A stretch of DNA of 64,000 nucleotides from Anagrus nilaparvatae (GCA_022575985.1 JAKSXM010000107.1:744001-808000), one strand, 5' to 3'; numbered from the stretch's first letter, positions 1 through 10,321 are shown. Program-made: numbers and translations. Notes: generated by a model from the sequence alone, not told the origin.

Positions 1-1663
1 CATAATTTTTTAATAAAATTTACAAAAACTAGTTGGTAAATTGACAACTTTTTTGTTAAATTCACACACAAAAAAATCGAAAATCCTCAAATTTTTTGTT
101 ACAATACTAATTTTAGTAAATTTACGATTTTCTTTTGAATATTTAAAAATTTTTCAGAAAATATTATTTTCAGATATTTGAAATCTTGATTGAAAATTAT
201 AAAATATGGGAAAAGTTTAATCGCTTATAATTCAGGAAACTCAGAATACTAAAATTTGGCAAAATCTAATATTTGCAATGTGTTAACCTTTATCCCCTTT
301 AATATATGGTAACATTTTGAAAATTTGGCTTGACAATTAGGGGGGTTTAATTAAAAGATAAACTGGAAAATTTATAATCATTTCTTTATTATAAAAATTT
401 AATATATTAATATTTTTGTATTAGAAATCCTGGAATGATTCAGTTGGCATTTAACTTTTGGACTGACTCTATGAAGCCTAAAACAACTTTCTTTAAGATA
501 CTGCAGCTTTGTAGATCTTCGTATTCCATGGAAAACGACTTGAGAAAGGAACTAAAATCTGATGTTAAACATAGCTTGAGTTTGATCGTTCTCAATCAGG
601 TTCTAAATACATTATTATTAACATGCTTATAAACTTATGCAATTCTGTAGTCATTAGAGCAAATCTACCATAAATGATAATTATGAAAGAAATTAGAAAA
701 TAATTTATTAACGTAATTTTGAAAGGAATTTCTAATTAGCCGTATATGAAAAAACTAATTTATAAAACAAATTATATTTCTTTAAATATTTTTGCGAGTT
801 TAAAAGAAATGGCTACCGTTATGAAAGCAAAAAAATTCTTATAAATTTTATCATTTTCCGTTAATTAAAAACATCAATCTTTTTTCCAATCAGTTGATAA
901 AAAAAATATTTAAAAAATTATAATACAATTTACTGCGATTTTTCTAAGTATGCTAAAGAAAACTAAAACCTCATAAAATTTTGTACAGTTTTTAGATTCT
1001 ACCTATACGCATTTATATTTTTAGTAGTTTCAAAACTGCGAAATTAACATGAACAAAACTTTGTGTTCCAGAGTTAATTAAAAACAAAAATTTTATGATT
1101 TCTCAATAGTAAAATAATCAGTGCTCTAAATGAAATCGGAACTCTATATTTCATGGTTTATTTCCACTTGCCTATTACATTAAAAAGAGTTTTAGTTGCA
1201 TTCAGAGTGCTGAATTCTTAAACTTATTTTTTTAATCTCTATTTGAATTAGTTATGAAAATTCAGATTTACATTAATTTCATATAATAAACCTCGATTTT
1301 GCGTATATTAGTGCTTCTAAGTTAGTTACTTATCAATGGGGAATATATTATGATTCTCATATCAAACTGACTAAGACTCTAAAAATATACTCTTTAAATA
1401 TCTTATATCATTAAATTGTCTTGGCAAAATATGTGAAATTTATTCACAGATTCAACGAACTATCAGTATTTATGATGAGTTCATATTAAACTAATTTATT
1501 CTAGATTAAGGGAAGTTAATGTCATTTAAGAACTTTTCAAAAGGAAATTATTAACCAAGTAGTAAATAAAGAGTCTTAATTGAAGATTAATAAAAAACTT
1601 TTTTTTACCATTCAAGACATAAGATATAAGTTTAAAATTATTCCAACCGATCTATTTCCTCTA
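1..1663. other. AT-rich stretch without recognisable genes
   Basis: Only short spurious reading frames are seen here, such as 435-632, which resembles nothing known. No RNA gene or clear repeat was recognised. Confidence 0.6.
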
Positions 1664-1666
1664 TTA

Positions 1667-1809
1667 GGCTGCTTCCACACGGAGCGCTTTAAACACAAAG
1701 TTATCTCAAACCTGTGTTTAAAATACATTGCGTAGTATATACATATATGTAATATAACTACAGATTTAACGCTAAGTTTGTGTTTAAAGCGCTCCGTGTG
1801 GAAGCAGCC
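1667..1809. mobile_element. MITE with 33-bp terminal inverted repeats, Harbinger-like
   Basis: A 143-bp element whose ends are perfect inverted repeats of about 33 bp, starting GGCTGCTTCCACACGG. It is flanked on both sides by TTA (1664-1666 and 1810-1812). A 3-bp TTA duplication is typical of PIF/Harbinger elements, so that superfamily is the best guess. There is no coding capacity. It lies just beyond the 3' end of the minus-strand gene at 1874-2938. Confidence 0.8.
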
Positions 1810-1873
1810 TTACGTCTAAAGGTTTATTTGCGAAATATTAGTATAAAATGTGTCCTAACACGTAACCACAATA

Positions 1874-2938
1874 TTAATAAGATGCATAAGAGTCTGGGGC
1901 TGTACAGGGTCTAGTATTTTGGTTTAATACCCCTTCGTCGTTTTTTAGGAGGGGTGTATAGGCACTTTCTCCTAGTGGCGTTTGATAAAATGTCGAAGGC
2001 CATTCATCATGACCCCGATATTGGGTTTGGTATCTTGAACTTTGGGCGAAATTTACGCTGTCATTTTCTAAATAGTTAGAATTGTTGGTTGACGGTATGT
2101 TGTTATTAACCTTACTTTTGCTTAATTCACTACGCAAGTCAAACCTTAACGCTTTTTCATTAATCCCTGACGTTAGAGGAGTTGTAAAATCTTTGGCCCT
2201 CGATTCCTCTATAATTAATGACTCTGACTTTTTTACTGTATCATGCCTACTTAAAGCTAAAATTAATTGTTCCGGATTTAAATTTTTCTCATTTAATTCA
2301 CTAAGTACGTTATACAGATCCGGATCTTGCATAGCTTTTTCTAATAAGTCATTATCGGCGACTGTATATTTTAACTTTTTATATAACCTTTGAAATTCCT
2401 CACCAATTGGTTATACTTCAATGGACTGAATTTTTTCGTAAAAATATTTAACAAAATCAAAGGTTGCAGTGCATATTTTACCTGAATCTAAATTGACAAA
2501 ATTTTTTAAAATTTCATTAACTCTGAAATCAGTAAGAAATGAGCTTGGCTTAATTTCCTCTGAATTTGCTACGAATATATCGGCTAAAACCGCTGCATCT
2601 ACCTTTGCTTCTTTTAATTTAGTAAATAATTCTACGAAAAACTTGTCTTTAAATAGTGATTTCATTTTTAACCTTGCAATGAATTGCATGAGTTCCGTCA
2701 TTAATGAGTTTGCATCCTCATCCAGATCGCACGTTAGAGTACTCGTATTTTCATTATAATAAGTTTGGTATGCATTTAACACTACTCTGAGATCCAACTC
2801 ACTTGTTATATCTAAAGTACCTAACGCGTGTTCTTTTAAAATATCAAAAGTTTTTAACACTACTTTATCTCCCGCTATGAACTTTTTCTCTAAATGACCA
2901 ATTTGATTACTTGCCGTTTTTTTTTTATTGACTAATAA
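1874..2938 (-). pseudogene. Unrecognised ~350-codon reading frame with one in-frame stop
   Basis: On the minus strand one reading frame stays open from about 2938 to the stop at 1874, broken only by a TAA at 2411-2413. Coding resumes in the same frame directly after it, so this is one gene with a nonsense codon (or read-through), not two genes. No ATG lies at the upstream end. The sequence around 2930 (pyrimidine-rich, ending TTTATTAG) could be a 3' splice site, so earlier exons may be missing or lost. The product is helical and rich in Lys, Glu, Asp and Asn, with a polar C-terminal tail; I see no metal-binding or membrane motif and do not recognise the family. The DNA just upstream (2960-3060) resembles 16557-16680, which suggests a repeat family. 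It may be an accessory gene of a DNA transposon. Function unknown. Confidence 0.45.
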
Positions 2939-3096
2939 ACGAAAAATAATTCAAAAAAAATAATTTAAAATGATTACTAAATTAACCCAAGAGTCAAAAA
3001 ATAATTTTTACTAAAAAAAAAATTAATTTTTTATTGATTTAGCTTTGATAAGAAAATTATAATTATTCAACAAAAAAAAAATTTTTTTGCCCTCCC

Positions 3097-3234
3097 GGGC
3101 GTAAAACTCGTGTGTAAAGAATTTTCTGAACTCGTTCTACGCATAGGTGGGCAAAAAATAGTGTAAGCACCATGGGCGAAATACTTTAGACACGAGCGTG
3201 AACACATATCACTCGTGCCGAAACTTTTACGCCC
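3097..3234. mobile_element. Small inverted-repeat element (MITE-like)
   Basis: A 138-bp unit begins GGGCGTAAAA and ends TTTTACGCCC. The related sequence at about 16660-16690 lacks it, so it looks like an insertion. No coding capacity. Confidence 0.6.
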
Positions 3235-3303
3235 TTGATACTTAATATACTATAACATTAAATTAATTTTATCGTATGTTTCACTTTTAATTAAAAATAC
3301 TTT

Positions 3304-3880
3304 TGTAAAGGATTCCTAACGGGCCTTACAAAAATAATATTATTAAGTTAACAAATAACGAATTTGAAAATTAAAAATATTCAAATATTTATTTATATAT
3401 CAATTTTAGGAGGACTGTCCCTAGTTTTCCTCCAGGGCCGTACTGAATATTATTACTTTGATTATTGTTAATTTTAATTAATGAAATTATTTCAAATAAT
3501 AAATGATTACTTACTTTTATTTTTATATGCTGCAAATCCAAGTTAAAAATGGTTTTATTTAAAAAAAGTTATACTTGACAAAAGTATTTAATTTAAAAAA
3601 ATTTTATTAAACGATATTTAAACTGTTTAAAATGAGGAAAATTCACAAAAAGAATTATAATTTATTTAAAACTTTAAAATTTTTAAGACTTATTTAAGAT
3701 TTAAACAAACTTTATTAATTTTTAAGACTTTAAAACAAAAACTCAAAAGTTAACTACGGCGCGAATACTGCGTGTCTAGTTGAGCTCAATAAGAAATAGA
3801 AGGCCCCTTTCAGCTTAAACCTGGGTATTTATGAACAATTGATAAGGATAGACAAGTTCCCTACTCTCTAAAATCTCCCA
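3304..3880 (-). mobile_element. LTR1 fragment, 3' part only
   Basis: The outer end TGTAAAGG at 3304, the hairpin at 3408-3433, the splice-donor motif at 3509-3514 and the TATA-like GGGTATTTATG block near 3825 match the other LTR1 copies. Similarity stops at about 3880, where sequence related to the inverted repeat at 10765-10915 begins. It is a truncated LTR without an attached internal region. Confidence 0.75.
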
Positions 3881-3884
3881 AATG

Positions 3885-4035
3885 ACTAAAAATCAAAAAA
3901 ATTTGACAAATCTTAAATTTCAAAATTAAAAAAAAAACGGTGTAATTGAATAGGCAGGGAAATTGGAGTATTGAAAATAGTAGTTATAATTTTTTAAATT
4001 TCGCTGTTCTTGAAATATTACGAAAATAAAAATAA
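3885..4035. repeat. Inverted repeat, left copy (partner 10765-10915)
   Basis: This stretch is about 80% similar to the reverse complement of 10765-10915. The shared core contains TAGTTATAATTTTTT and TTCTTGAAATATT. The pair encloses the transposase-like gene at 4364-5689 and LTR element A, so the two copies may be the ends of a DNA transposon later split by element A. Confidence 0.55.
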
Positions 4036-4363
4036 AGTTTTTCGCAAAACATTAGTAAATATTTTTTTTCTGAGTTGTTTCTGAGTAAGTAAAAATTGTA
4101 TTAGATAAATAAAATTATTAAAAATTTTTTATTTTTATAAATTATGAACAAATTGTTACTGTTATAATAATAATAATAATTATTATTATTATTATTTTTA
4201 CTGTTTTTATTATTTTATTATTTTTTTTAACAATTAACTAAGCTTAATTGGGTTATTTTTACAAATAAAGTACAAATTAATATTTCATTCTCACAATCAT
4301 ACATTTTGTTAACAATATTTCTATTAATTAAGAACAAATTTTGAACCCTATGAAAAAATTGTA
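4036..4363. other. AT-rich spacer downstream of the transposase-like gene
   Basis: No gene is seen. A TAA/TTA trinucleotide run forms a perfect AT inverted repeat near 4166-4198. Confidence 0.5.
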
Positions 4364-5689
4364 TTAAATGTGAGAACTGTTATATTCACAAACAGCTTGC
4401 AATAGTCTATTTTGATATTTAGGGTGTTTCTTAAAAACTTTATATCTCAACCATACTTCAGAGAAATCAAAATGAACTGACTCCATAGCTTGTTCGCTGT
4501 AGTAGCCTAAACCAGTTTTATATTTTTCACAGAAATATTTTACATGAAAAAACACAGCATGAATTTTCGGGGTAACTGATATCTTTAGGTTTAAATAGCT
4601 TTCTTTAAATAAGTCTATACTTTCTCTATAATTTTCATTTAACCTCATACCAAAGCAGTCATTTTTCACTTTTTTAAATTTTGTCAAAGTGTCAACATAT
4701 TTTAAACAACCGGCACTACAATTGGAACGTAATATTTCCGTTTTGTTTAACAGAATATTGCAAGAATTTCCTTTAAATGCTGACCCAGTTTTAGTTATTT
4801 CTTTCTGGACATTACAAATAGTAATCCATTTATCTGCGTCTTCTGGAACTTCTTTCAACATATTATTTATAATATGATTAACAACTCCTAACATTAAATG
4901 TAATTCTGGTGGTGTTATGATATCTATAATTTTAGTTTCTTCGTCTTTTTTTAAAATTGGAGCTTGAACGCAATTTTTGAATGATTTGGCTTGTAATTTT
5001 TTGCTACCGGCCTTTACCCATTCCTCATAATTTTGTTTACAATTTGCAGTTGTCCGATACTCACCTACGTTTTGTAAATCGTCTGATTTCGCAAAACACC
5101 ATGCACACGGAAAACTACTTGCATGATTCATAATACCCACAATTATGTTAGCGACTTTTAAATCAACAGCTAAAGTTCCTATGAAATCATTAATTTTTAA
5201 TAATTCCCACAAATCGGAAATATTTTTATGATTTTCTTGCGTACTCTGTGATATGGCTAGTATAAATAGTTTTTTTACTCCAGAATCTTGGAAAACTTTT
5301 TCTGGATTAAAACCATCTTTATAGCTTTGACGTTTTTTTTTTGAAACAGTATTTAATCCTATAACTTTTTGAATTGAAAGACACACTTTAAGAAAACCTC
5401 CACCACTATCTATACCGAACATTAGATTATACTCTGATAGATTCCTTTGCAGAGTAATAAATTTAATGAATTCTGACACGTCATTGCAAAAGATCACACT
5501 TTTTGGGTCAAGCTTTTCTGTATTAGACTTGATGTTCACAAAACTAAATTACTTTATTTCAAAATATTCATCTAAAATATGGTTATGATCAGACAAATTT
5601 TTTTCCAAACCTGGTTCAGTTAATCTTCGATTTCTAGTAGCTACACGAAATGACTTGACAATTCCACGTGTAGTTTTAATACTTAAATT
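4364..5689 (-). pseudogene. Transposase-like (DDE / RNase H-type) protein, 5'-truncated
   Basis: The main open frame encodes about 391 residues from 5539 (a GTG, not a true start) to the stop at 4364. The same frame continues upstream to 5689 with one TAA at 5549-5551, and is then cut by an LTR1 insertion. Visible features are an Asp in FGIDSGGG (about residue 44), an Asp in LAVDLKVAN (about 126) followed by a CAWC zinc-type pair, and near the C-terminus PKIHAVFFH followed by YSEQAMESVH. A widely spaced D, D, E pattern with a His-rich C-terminal block is what DDE transposases of the KDZ/Plavaka kind show, but that assignment is inference. It resembles multicopy 'uncharacterised' proteins of cnidarian and arthropod genomes. 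The stop codon and lost N-terminus make it inactive. Confidence 0.5.
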
Positions 5690-7452
5690 TGTAACCTGTT
5701 TCCAACGGAAAACAGTACAAAACTTAAAACTAAGTGCAAATGAAATAATTAAATTGATTTTTAAATGAAGCTTCAGATTATTTCACTTGAATTTCTTTTT
5801 AGGAGAATTGTCCCGTATTCTCCAGGGCTGTATTAATTTTTGAGATCTTAGATTTGTAGAATTAAGAAGAATAAAATAAAACGTGGAAATAATAAAAAGA
5901 TAAATGATTACTTACTTTCTTTAGGTTTTTGGTTTCTTGGTAATTTCTTTAAAAAAAATTTAATAAGCCAATAAAAACGAAATTTAAATTTGAAACTTGA
6001 CAAATTTATTCCAAAAGAACTTTCAAATTTTATAAATTTCTTTAAGTGAGGAAAATATTAATTCTAAACTTTAACAAAACGAAAATCACTTATTAAATTG
6101 ACAATATCTTAATTGTTAATAATAAATTTTAAAATATTTAATTCAAAGTTCTAAAATTTCAAGTATAAAGTCGCGAGTACTGCGGGTTCTGTGTTTCAAA
6201 ACTAGAAGACTTTTTCCAGCCTGGCTTTGGGTATTTATGAAAATTTGATAAAGATAGTCTAGTTTCCTACTCCTTAAAATCTCCCACGCGTCAAATTGAT
6301 ATGTCATTTTTCTATTGGGTGATAAAAAATTCCCCAATAGTCAAAAATACCTCTCCTAGAAAACTAGACTACTTTTACCTATACTAGGTTTATCTATCTA
6401 AGCGGAGTGGGAAAAATTTGATAACCCGGGTGTCTTACGATGTCCCCTGGACGGATCGTCGTTAATTTATGTATTTTTAAAACAAAAAGACTAATTTGCA
6501 TTTTCATGTACACGGGAAATTTTTAACTAAAATTTTTAACTTCGAATTAAATATTTTGTTTTATCTTAAGCTTTTACTAAGCTTGATCACAACTTTTTGC
6601 ATCAGAAAGCTCGAGTAACTTATGTTATTTATTTTATGCTATAAAAAATGATTCAAAATAAAGTATCAAAATTCTATTACTTTAATTGACCCAACTCGAT
6701 TTAACTGAGAATTTACATTTTCAGAAGATAGTATTTGGGTTTTAAATTTTGAAACCTTAAAATGAAATAATTTTCTGTTTTATGTTCATATCTAATAACA
6801 GTAAAATATAACTTAACATTATTTTTAAGAACTTAAAATCAAATATCAAACCTTATTTTTTAAATATGAGAACCGGAAATTGAATCGTGAGTAAATTTAA
6901 AGTCCTTTCTTTATTCTGAGATTTTCTAAAAAGGGAAATCTAGTATTTTGATTCAATTCTCGGATCTCAGTTTTCAAGAAGTTATTATTACTAAAACTCG
7001 TGGTTTTAGTTTACTTGCTAGAAAAAATATCTAGAATAAATCCTAAAAATGTGTTTCGAACCGGCAATCTATTTCTCGCATTTGAGCTTCATAAATTGCT
7101 AGTTTGAAGTACATTTAGTTCCTAAAATTAACCAGAAATGAAAATCAAATTTAAAATATGGGTTTCCTCATTTGCCGTGCATAAAAATGATGAAATCCCG
7201 TAAGAGAGTGACTTCCCGGCTTGGCAATTGTTAATGTTGGTTTTGCTTTATTTTACATTGGCTTAACAATTTTCGCGAAAGTTATTGTTATTAATTAATA
7301 ATTTTAACGATCCAATTTATTATTAATAATTTCCAGGCCATGACGTATACTTTATTTTTTTCAAATACAAAAAAACCTTTTATCTCGTATACAAAAATAA
7401 AATTCATGTACACGGAGAAAAAAAATTTTTTTATCGAACGTCGGACGTCACA
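5690..7452 (-). mobile_element. LTR1 of element A (3' LTR, 1763 bp)
   Basis: On the minus strand this LTR starts TGTGACGTCC at 7452 and ends GGTTACA at 5690. A polypurine tract abuts it at 7453. Reading along the minus strand: a long U3, a TATA-like CATAAATACCC (complement of 6229-6239), a splice-donor-like GTAAGT (complement of 5910-5915), and a 7-bp perfect hairpin (5802-5808 with 5817-5823). It interrupts the transposase-like gene. No reading frame inside it looks real. Confidence 0.85.
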
Positions 7453-7466
7453 CCTCCCCACTTAAA
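7453..7466 (-). promoter_or_regulatory. Polypurine tract of element A
   Basis: The minus strand reads AAGTGGGGAGG directly before the LTR. The same block, followed inward by a conserved GTTGGTAAAGCATCATTGG element, abuts the LTR ends at 19885, 21466, 42273 and 45178. It primes plus-strand DNA synthesis in LTR retroelements and fixes the orientation as minus. Confidence 0.8.
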
Positions 7467-7622
7467 GTGTTGGTAATGCTTCCAATGATGCTTTACCAAC
7501 TGTATACTATGTATATAGAATAAAAAAGTTTTACTTAATTTAATTTATTAACAATATCGTACTTATCTATTTCCTCACTTAAAATTTAAAATTAGAATTT
7601 ACAAAAATGCACTTAATTGTCT

Positions 7623-8444
7623 CTAATAATGTTTTTTTTTTTTTTTTTTTTTTAATTTATTGCACACAACACACTTATTATATATAACACTAATCACTCG
7701 TTCTTCAGTTTGCAGTTCACCAGGACGATAATAACCCCGAGGCACAAAAACGTGCATGTGGTCCATCTCTTCTAGATCTGACCGGTGTTTCCGTATTTCC
7801 TCCATGCATAAAACACAATCCCGTGCCTTTCGGAAGTCACAAGTCCTTTCCCCGCATTCGTATTTAGTTTTCAGTGTCCTTCTGGTCAAGAAATGTTTTA
7901 TGAAAATAAATTTGGGAGAGTTTTCAGTATCATCCTCTGGGCTCCAATTCCTGTAGCGAAGTCTATAGCACGTAACGCATGTTGTATACCTGTACGGGTA
8001 ATGCAAATAAAATCCCTGACCGTGATTCGAGAAACTTTTGTATTTGTTGAGGTTTCTCGAACGAACTATTTCCATGGTGAGAGAATGTTGATAGTAGTTT
8101 AAACGGAAACCATCATTACCCCCGTACTCTTCTTCAAAGAGAGGCACCAGACACAGCGAGCTCCTTCTTAGGTCGTCGCTTTCCGCCGGGTTAAAGATTT
8201 TCTCCTTTTCCTTAAGGATTTTATAAATGTCTTTAAAGGAAGGATTTGCCAACAGGAGATGACAAATGGCCTCCATATAGTATCCTGGTTGCGTGAAGTT
8301 GTTATTGTAGAACGACATCTCCAGTCGTAACAAGGTCCTTATCAGGAAGCTGAAGATTGCCCCTTCATCCATCTCCAAACGTATCGTATGGAGGGGTCTG
8401 GACCTTCCTACGCTTACGGTGCTGCTTAACCTTTTTGCTGCCAT
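7623..8444 (-). CDS. acc2: Cys-rich accessory protein of LTR1 element A
   Basis: Intact frame of 273 residues. The ATG at 8442-8444 follows directly on TATGCATAG, which looks like a 3' splice site, so it is probably expressed from a spliced subgenomic RNA. The N-terminal two thirds are helical; the conserved block SSLCLVPLFEEEYGG is shared with acc1. The C-terminal third carries CVTC (about residue 160), then C-x4-C, then CVLC, forming a likely zinc-binding unit, with RNWSPEDD in between matching the WSPRD of acc1. About half the C-terminal tail (TEERV to a run of Lys from a poly-T tract) is absent from the copy at 47208, so the stop has shifted. No signal peptide or membrane segment is seen. 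It lies last before the polypurine tract, behind its paralogue acc1. Function unknown; nucleic-acid or protein binding is an inference from the cysteines. Confidence 0.65.
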   Translation of the reverse strand: MAAKRLSSTVSVGRSRPLHTIRLEMDEGAIFSFLIRTLLRLEMSFYNNNFTQPGYYMEAICHLLLANPSFKDIYKILKEKEKIFNPAESDDLRRSSLCLVPLFEEEYGGNDGFRLNYYQHSLTMEIVRSRNLNKYKSFSNHGQGFYLHYPYRYTTCVTCYRLRYRNWSPEDDTENSPKFIFIKHFLTRRTLKTKYECGERTCDFRKARDCVLCMEEIRKHRSDLEEMDHMHVFVPRGYYRPGELQTEERVISVIYNKCVVCNKLKKKKKKKHY

Positions 8445-8682
8445 CTATGCATAACGTTAATGATTAGTGTATAATAAAATTCTCTTGGAAATAAAAATGG
8501 TCTACTAAAAATTCTACAGATACCATCACCCGTTTCTAAATTCTACTTTTAACTAATTTTTACATGCTAAGATAAAGATATAGATATAGATATAGATAAT
8601 AAAGTCTTAATTATTGGCACACATTTTTTTTTTTTTTTTTTTTTTGTATCTATTCATTTATATAACACTAAAGATTTTGACA

Positions 8683-9477
8683 CTATATGGTCCCTAGATC
8701 AACTAATCTACAATACTCTTCTGGAAGCAATGCTTTCCAGTTCGTCCACACACATGATATTAAATATCCCTTCTCTAAAAGTTCCAATTTTTTCGTAAAA
8801 ATTTCATAACGGCAATCAAAACAATCTCTGACGAACTTGAACCTTGCAACCTTCGTTTTACATTTATGACAAGTGGTTTTGAATTTCCTTCTGGTAACAA
8901 AATGATTAATAACGTTCTCTCTGGGATTCCAGTATTCGTCATAAAATCCTCCTGGATTTTTTTCCAAATAGCAAGATCCACAAGTTAACCTTCTATTTTC
9001 AAAGTCAAAGAGGAAACTTTCACTGGGACCGTAATAGCAACGATACCAATTCCAGTTCTTACTAATCATAATGTCCTTCGTCAATGAGCTAAGGTAGTAT
9101 GTCCTAAGGAAATTACGTTTACCTTAATTATGATCTTCGAACAGTGGCACCAAACTCATGGAACTGAGCGCCAAATTATTTTATTCTCTCTCGTCCACGT
9201 ATTCCTCGAGTTTCCTTTTTATAAACCCGTATATACCTCGGACATGTGGATTTTGCAACACGATTTGAGCCACTGCCTGTAAGTAGTTGGTTGGCATAAA
9301 TTGTTTATTTTTGTCGTGTTTTTTCTTTATCCTTTGCAGGGTCCGTAGGAACGATGTCTCGTTTATCTTTGTTTGATGCAGATGGAAGGGCTTCATATCC
9401 GACCTTATTTGCAAAGGAATTTCTACTTCTTTTTCTGCTACCAGAAGGGCATCGTGGATCATTTTTACCTTTTCCAT
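8683..9477 (-). pseudogene. acc1 of element A, two in-frame stops
   Basis: The frame starts MEKVKMI at 9477, with ACACAG directly before the ATG (putative splice acceptor). It keeps its frame to the stop at 8683 apart from TAA codons at 9181-9183 and 9124-9126. Conserved blocks in order: SFLRTLQR, PTNYLQAVAQIVL, LSSMSLVPLFED, LRTYYLSSLTKDI, ISKNWNWYRCYYGP, a TCGSC pair, a WNPRE block, then CHKC and CFDC. The last part ends near EYCRLVDLG. It is about 264 codons long, matching the copies in B, C, D and F. The three CxxC pairs suggest a compact zinc domain. Spacer 8445-8682 separates it from acc2. No known family recognised. Confidence 0.65.
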
Positions 9478-9625
9478 CTGTGTAGGTAGAAATTTCGTTA
9501 GTGTGTATGAAATGTTCCTATGACTAAACTCTTATTATTAACTCTTATTATCTAAATCACACAAGAAAAACCAACACCCTTTCTAAATTTACTTAATTTT
9601 ATCATGCTAAGCTAAAGATTAAATT

Positions 9626-10321
9626 TTAAATTACTTTAGCCTCAGACTCTAATTGATCTAGTTCGCGACGACACTTCCTGATATCGGCGCCTAAGTTTCG
9701 TACCAATTTTTTTCTCTGGTACTCGCACTGTTCCGCCGATATATATTTGTGTTGTCTAGCCCAAACTATCCAATTATCCTTTTCTGCTGGAGTGTACTCT
9801 TTTACTTTGTGGATTTCTTGGATCAGGAGCCTTGCCCTGGGTTTCTTGAAATCCTGAGCGGAATAGCGCCGGTTGAATACCCAAGCCTCGGTTCTATACC
9901 TCCTGATTACTTCTAAATCCACAGAATCGAGTAAACCGAATGGTATGCTTCTTTGCTGCTCAGAAATTTCCTCTTTGTGATCGGCTATTTGTTGGATCCT
10001 TCGAAATTCCCTGGCTTGTTTTTCCTTCAACTTGACGTGAGTTTTACCCTGTAAAACGTGTGGGACAATAGCGTTGCCTTCTCGCTGTCCCTTTTTGCTA
10101 TCATAGGCGCTTTGTAATTGGTCGATTAGTTGGTTTTGGCCTTGAGAAACTTTTGAAATAGGCCAATGTCAATCTGGCCGTGGGTGGCTAGTTTTGTTAC
10201 GGCTCTCCTTTAGCTTTCCTAATTTTTGTTCTTGAGAGACCACCGCGTCTTGTTTTCTTCTTTTTAGGTAAAGTTTCCTAGGATTTTTGTATTTCTTTGG
10301 AATTTTTAATATTTTAAACAT
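9626..10321 (-). pseudogene. ORF X of element A: basic coiled-coil protein
   Basis: An ATG at 10321 opens a frame of about 231 codons ending at 9626, broken once by TGA at 10169-10171. The N-terminus is very basic (MFKILKIPKKYKNPRK); the C-terminal half is a charged helix likely to form a coiled coil. Homologous sequence lies directly upstream of the glycoprotein of element F (53726-53998), so X normally precedes the glycoprotein. In element A the glycoprotein is absent: X is followed, after the usual 145-bp spacer, by acc1. It could be the end of a pol/gag polyprotein or a separate gene; no catalytic motif is visible. Confidence 0.5.

Noticed and set aside
2082..2759. Plus-strand frames over 2082-2393 and 2469-2759
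   Set aside because: They are antisense to the better-supported minus-strand frame at 1874-2938 and have unlikely composition.
9478..9640. Element A as re-integration of a spliced RNA lacking the glycoprotein
   Set aside because: The junction has no GT-AG trace, and acceptor-like sequence remains downstream, so simple deletion or a natural variant is equally likely.
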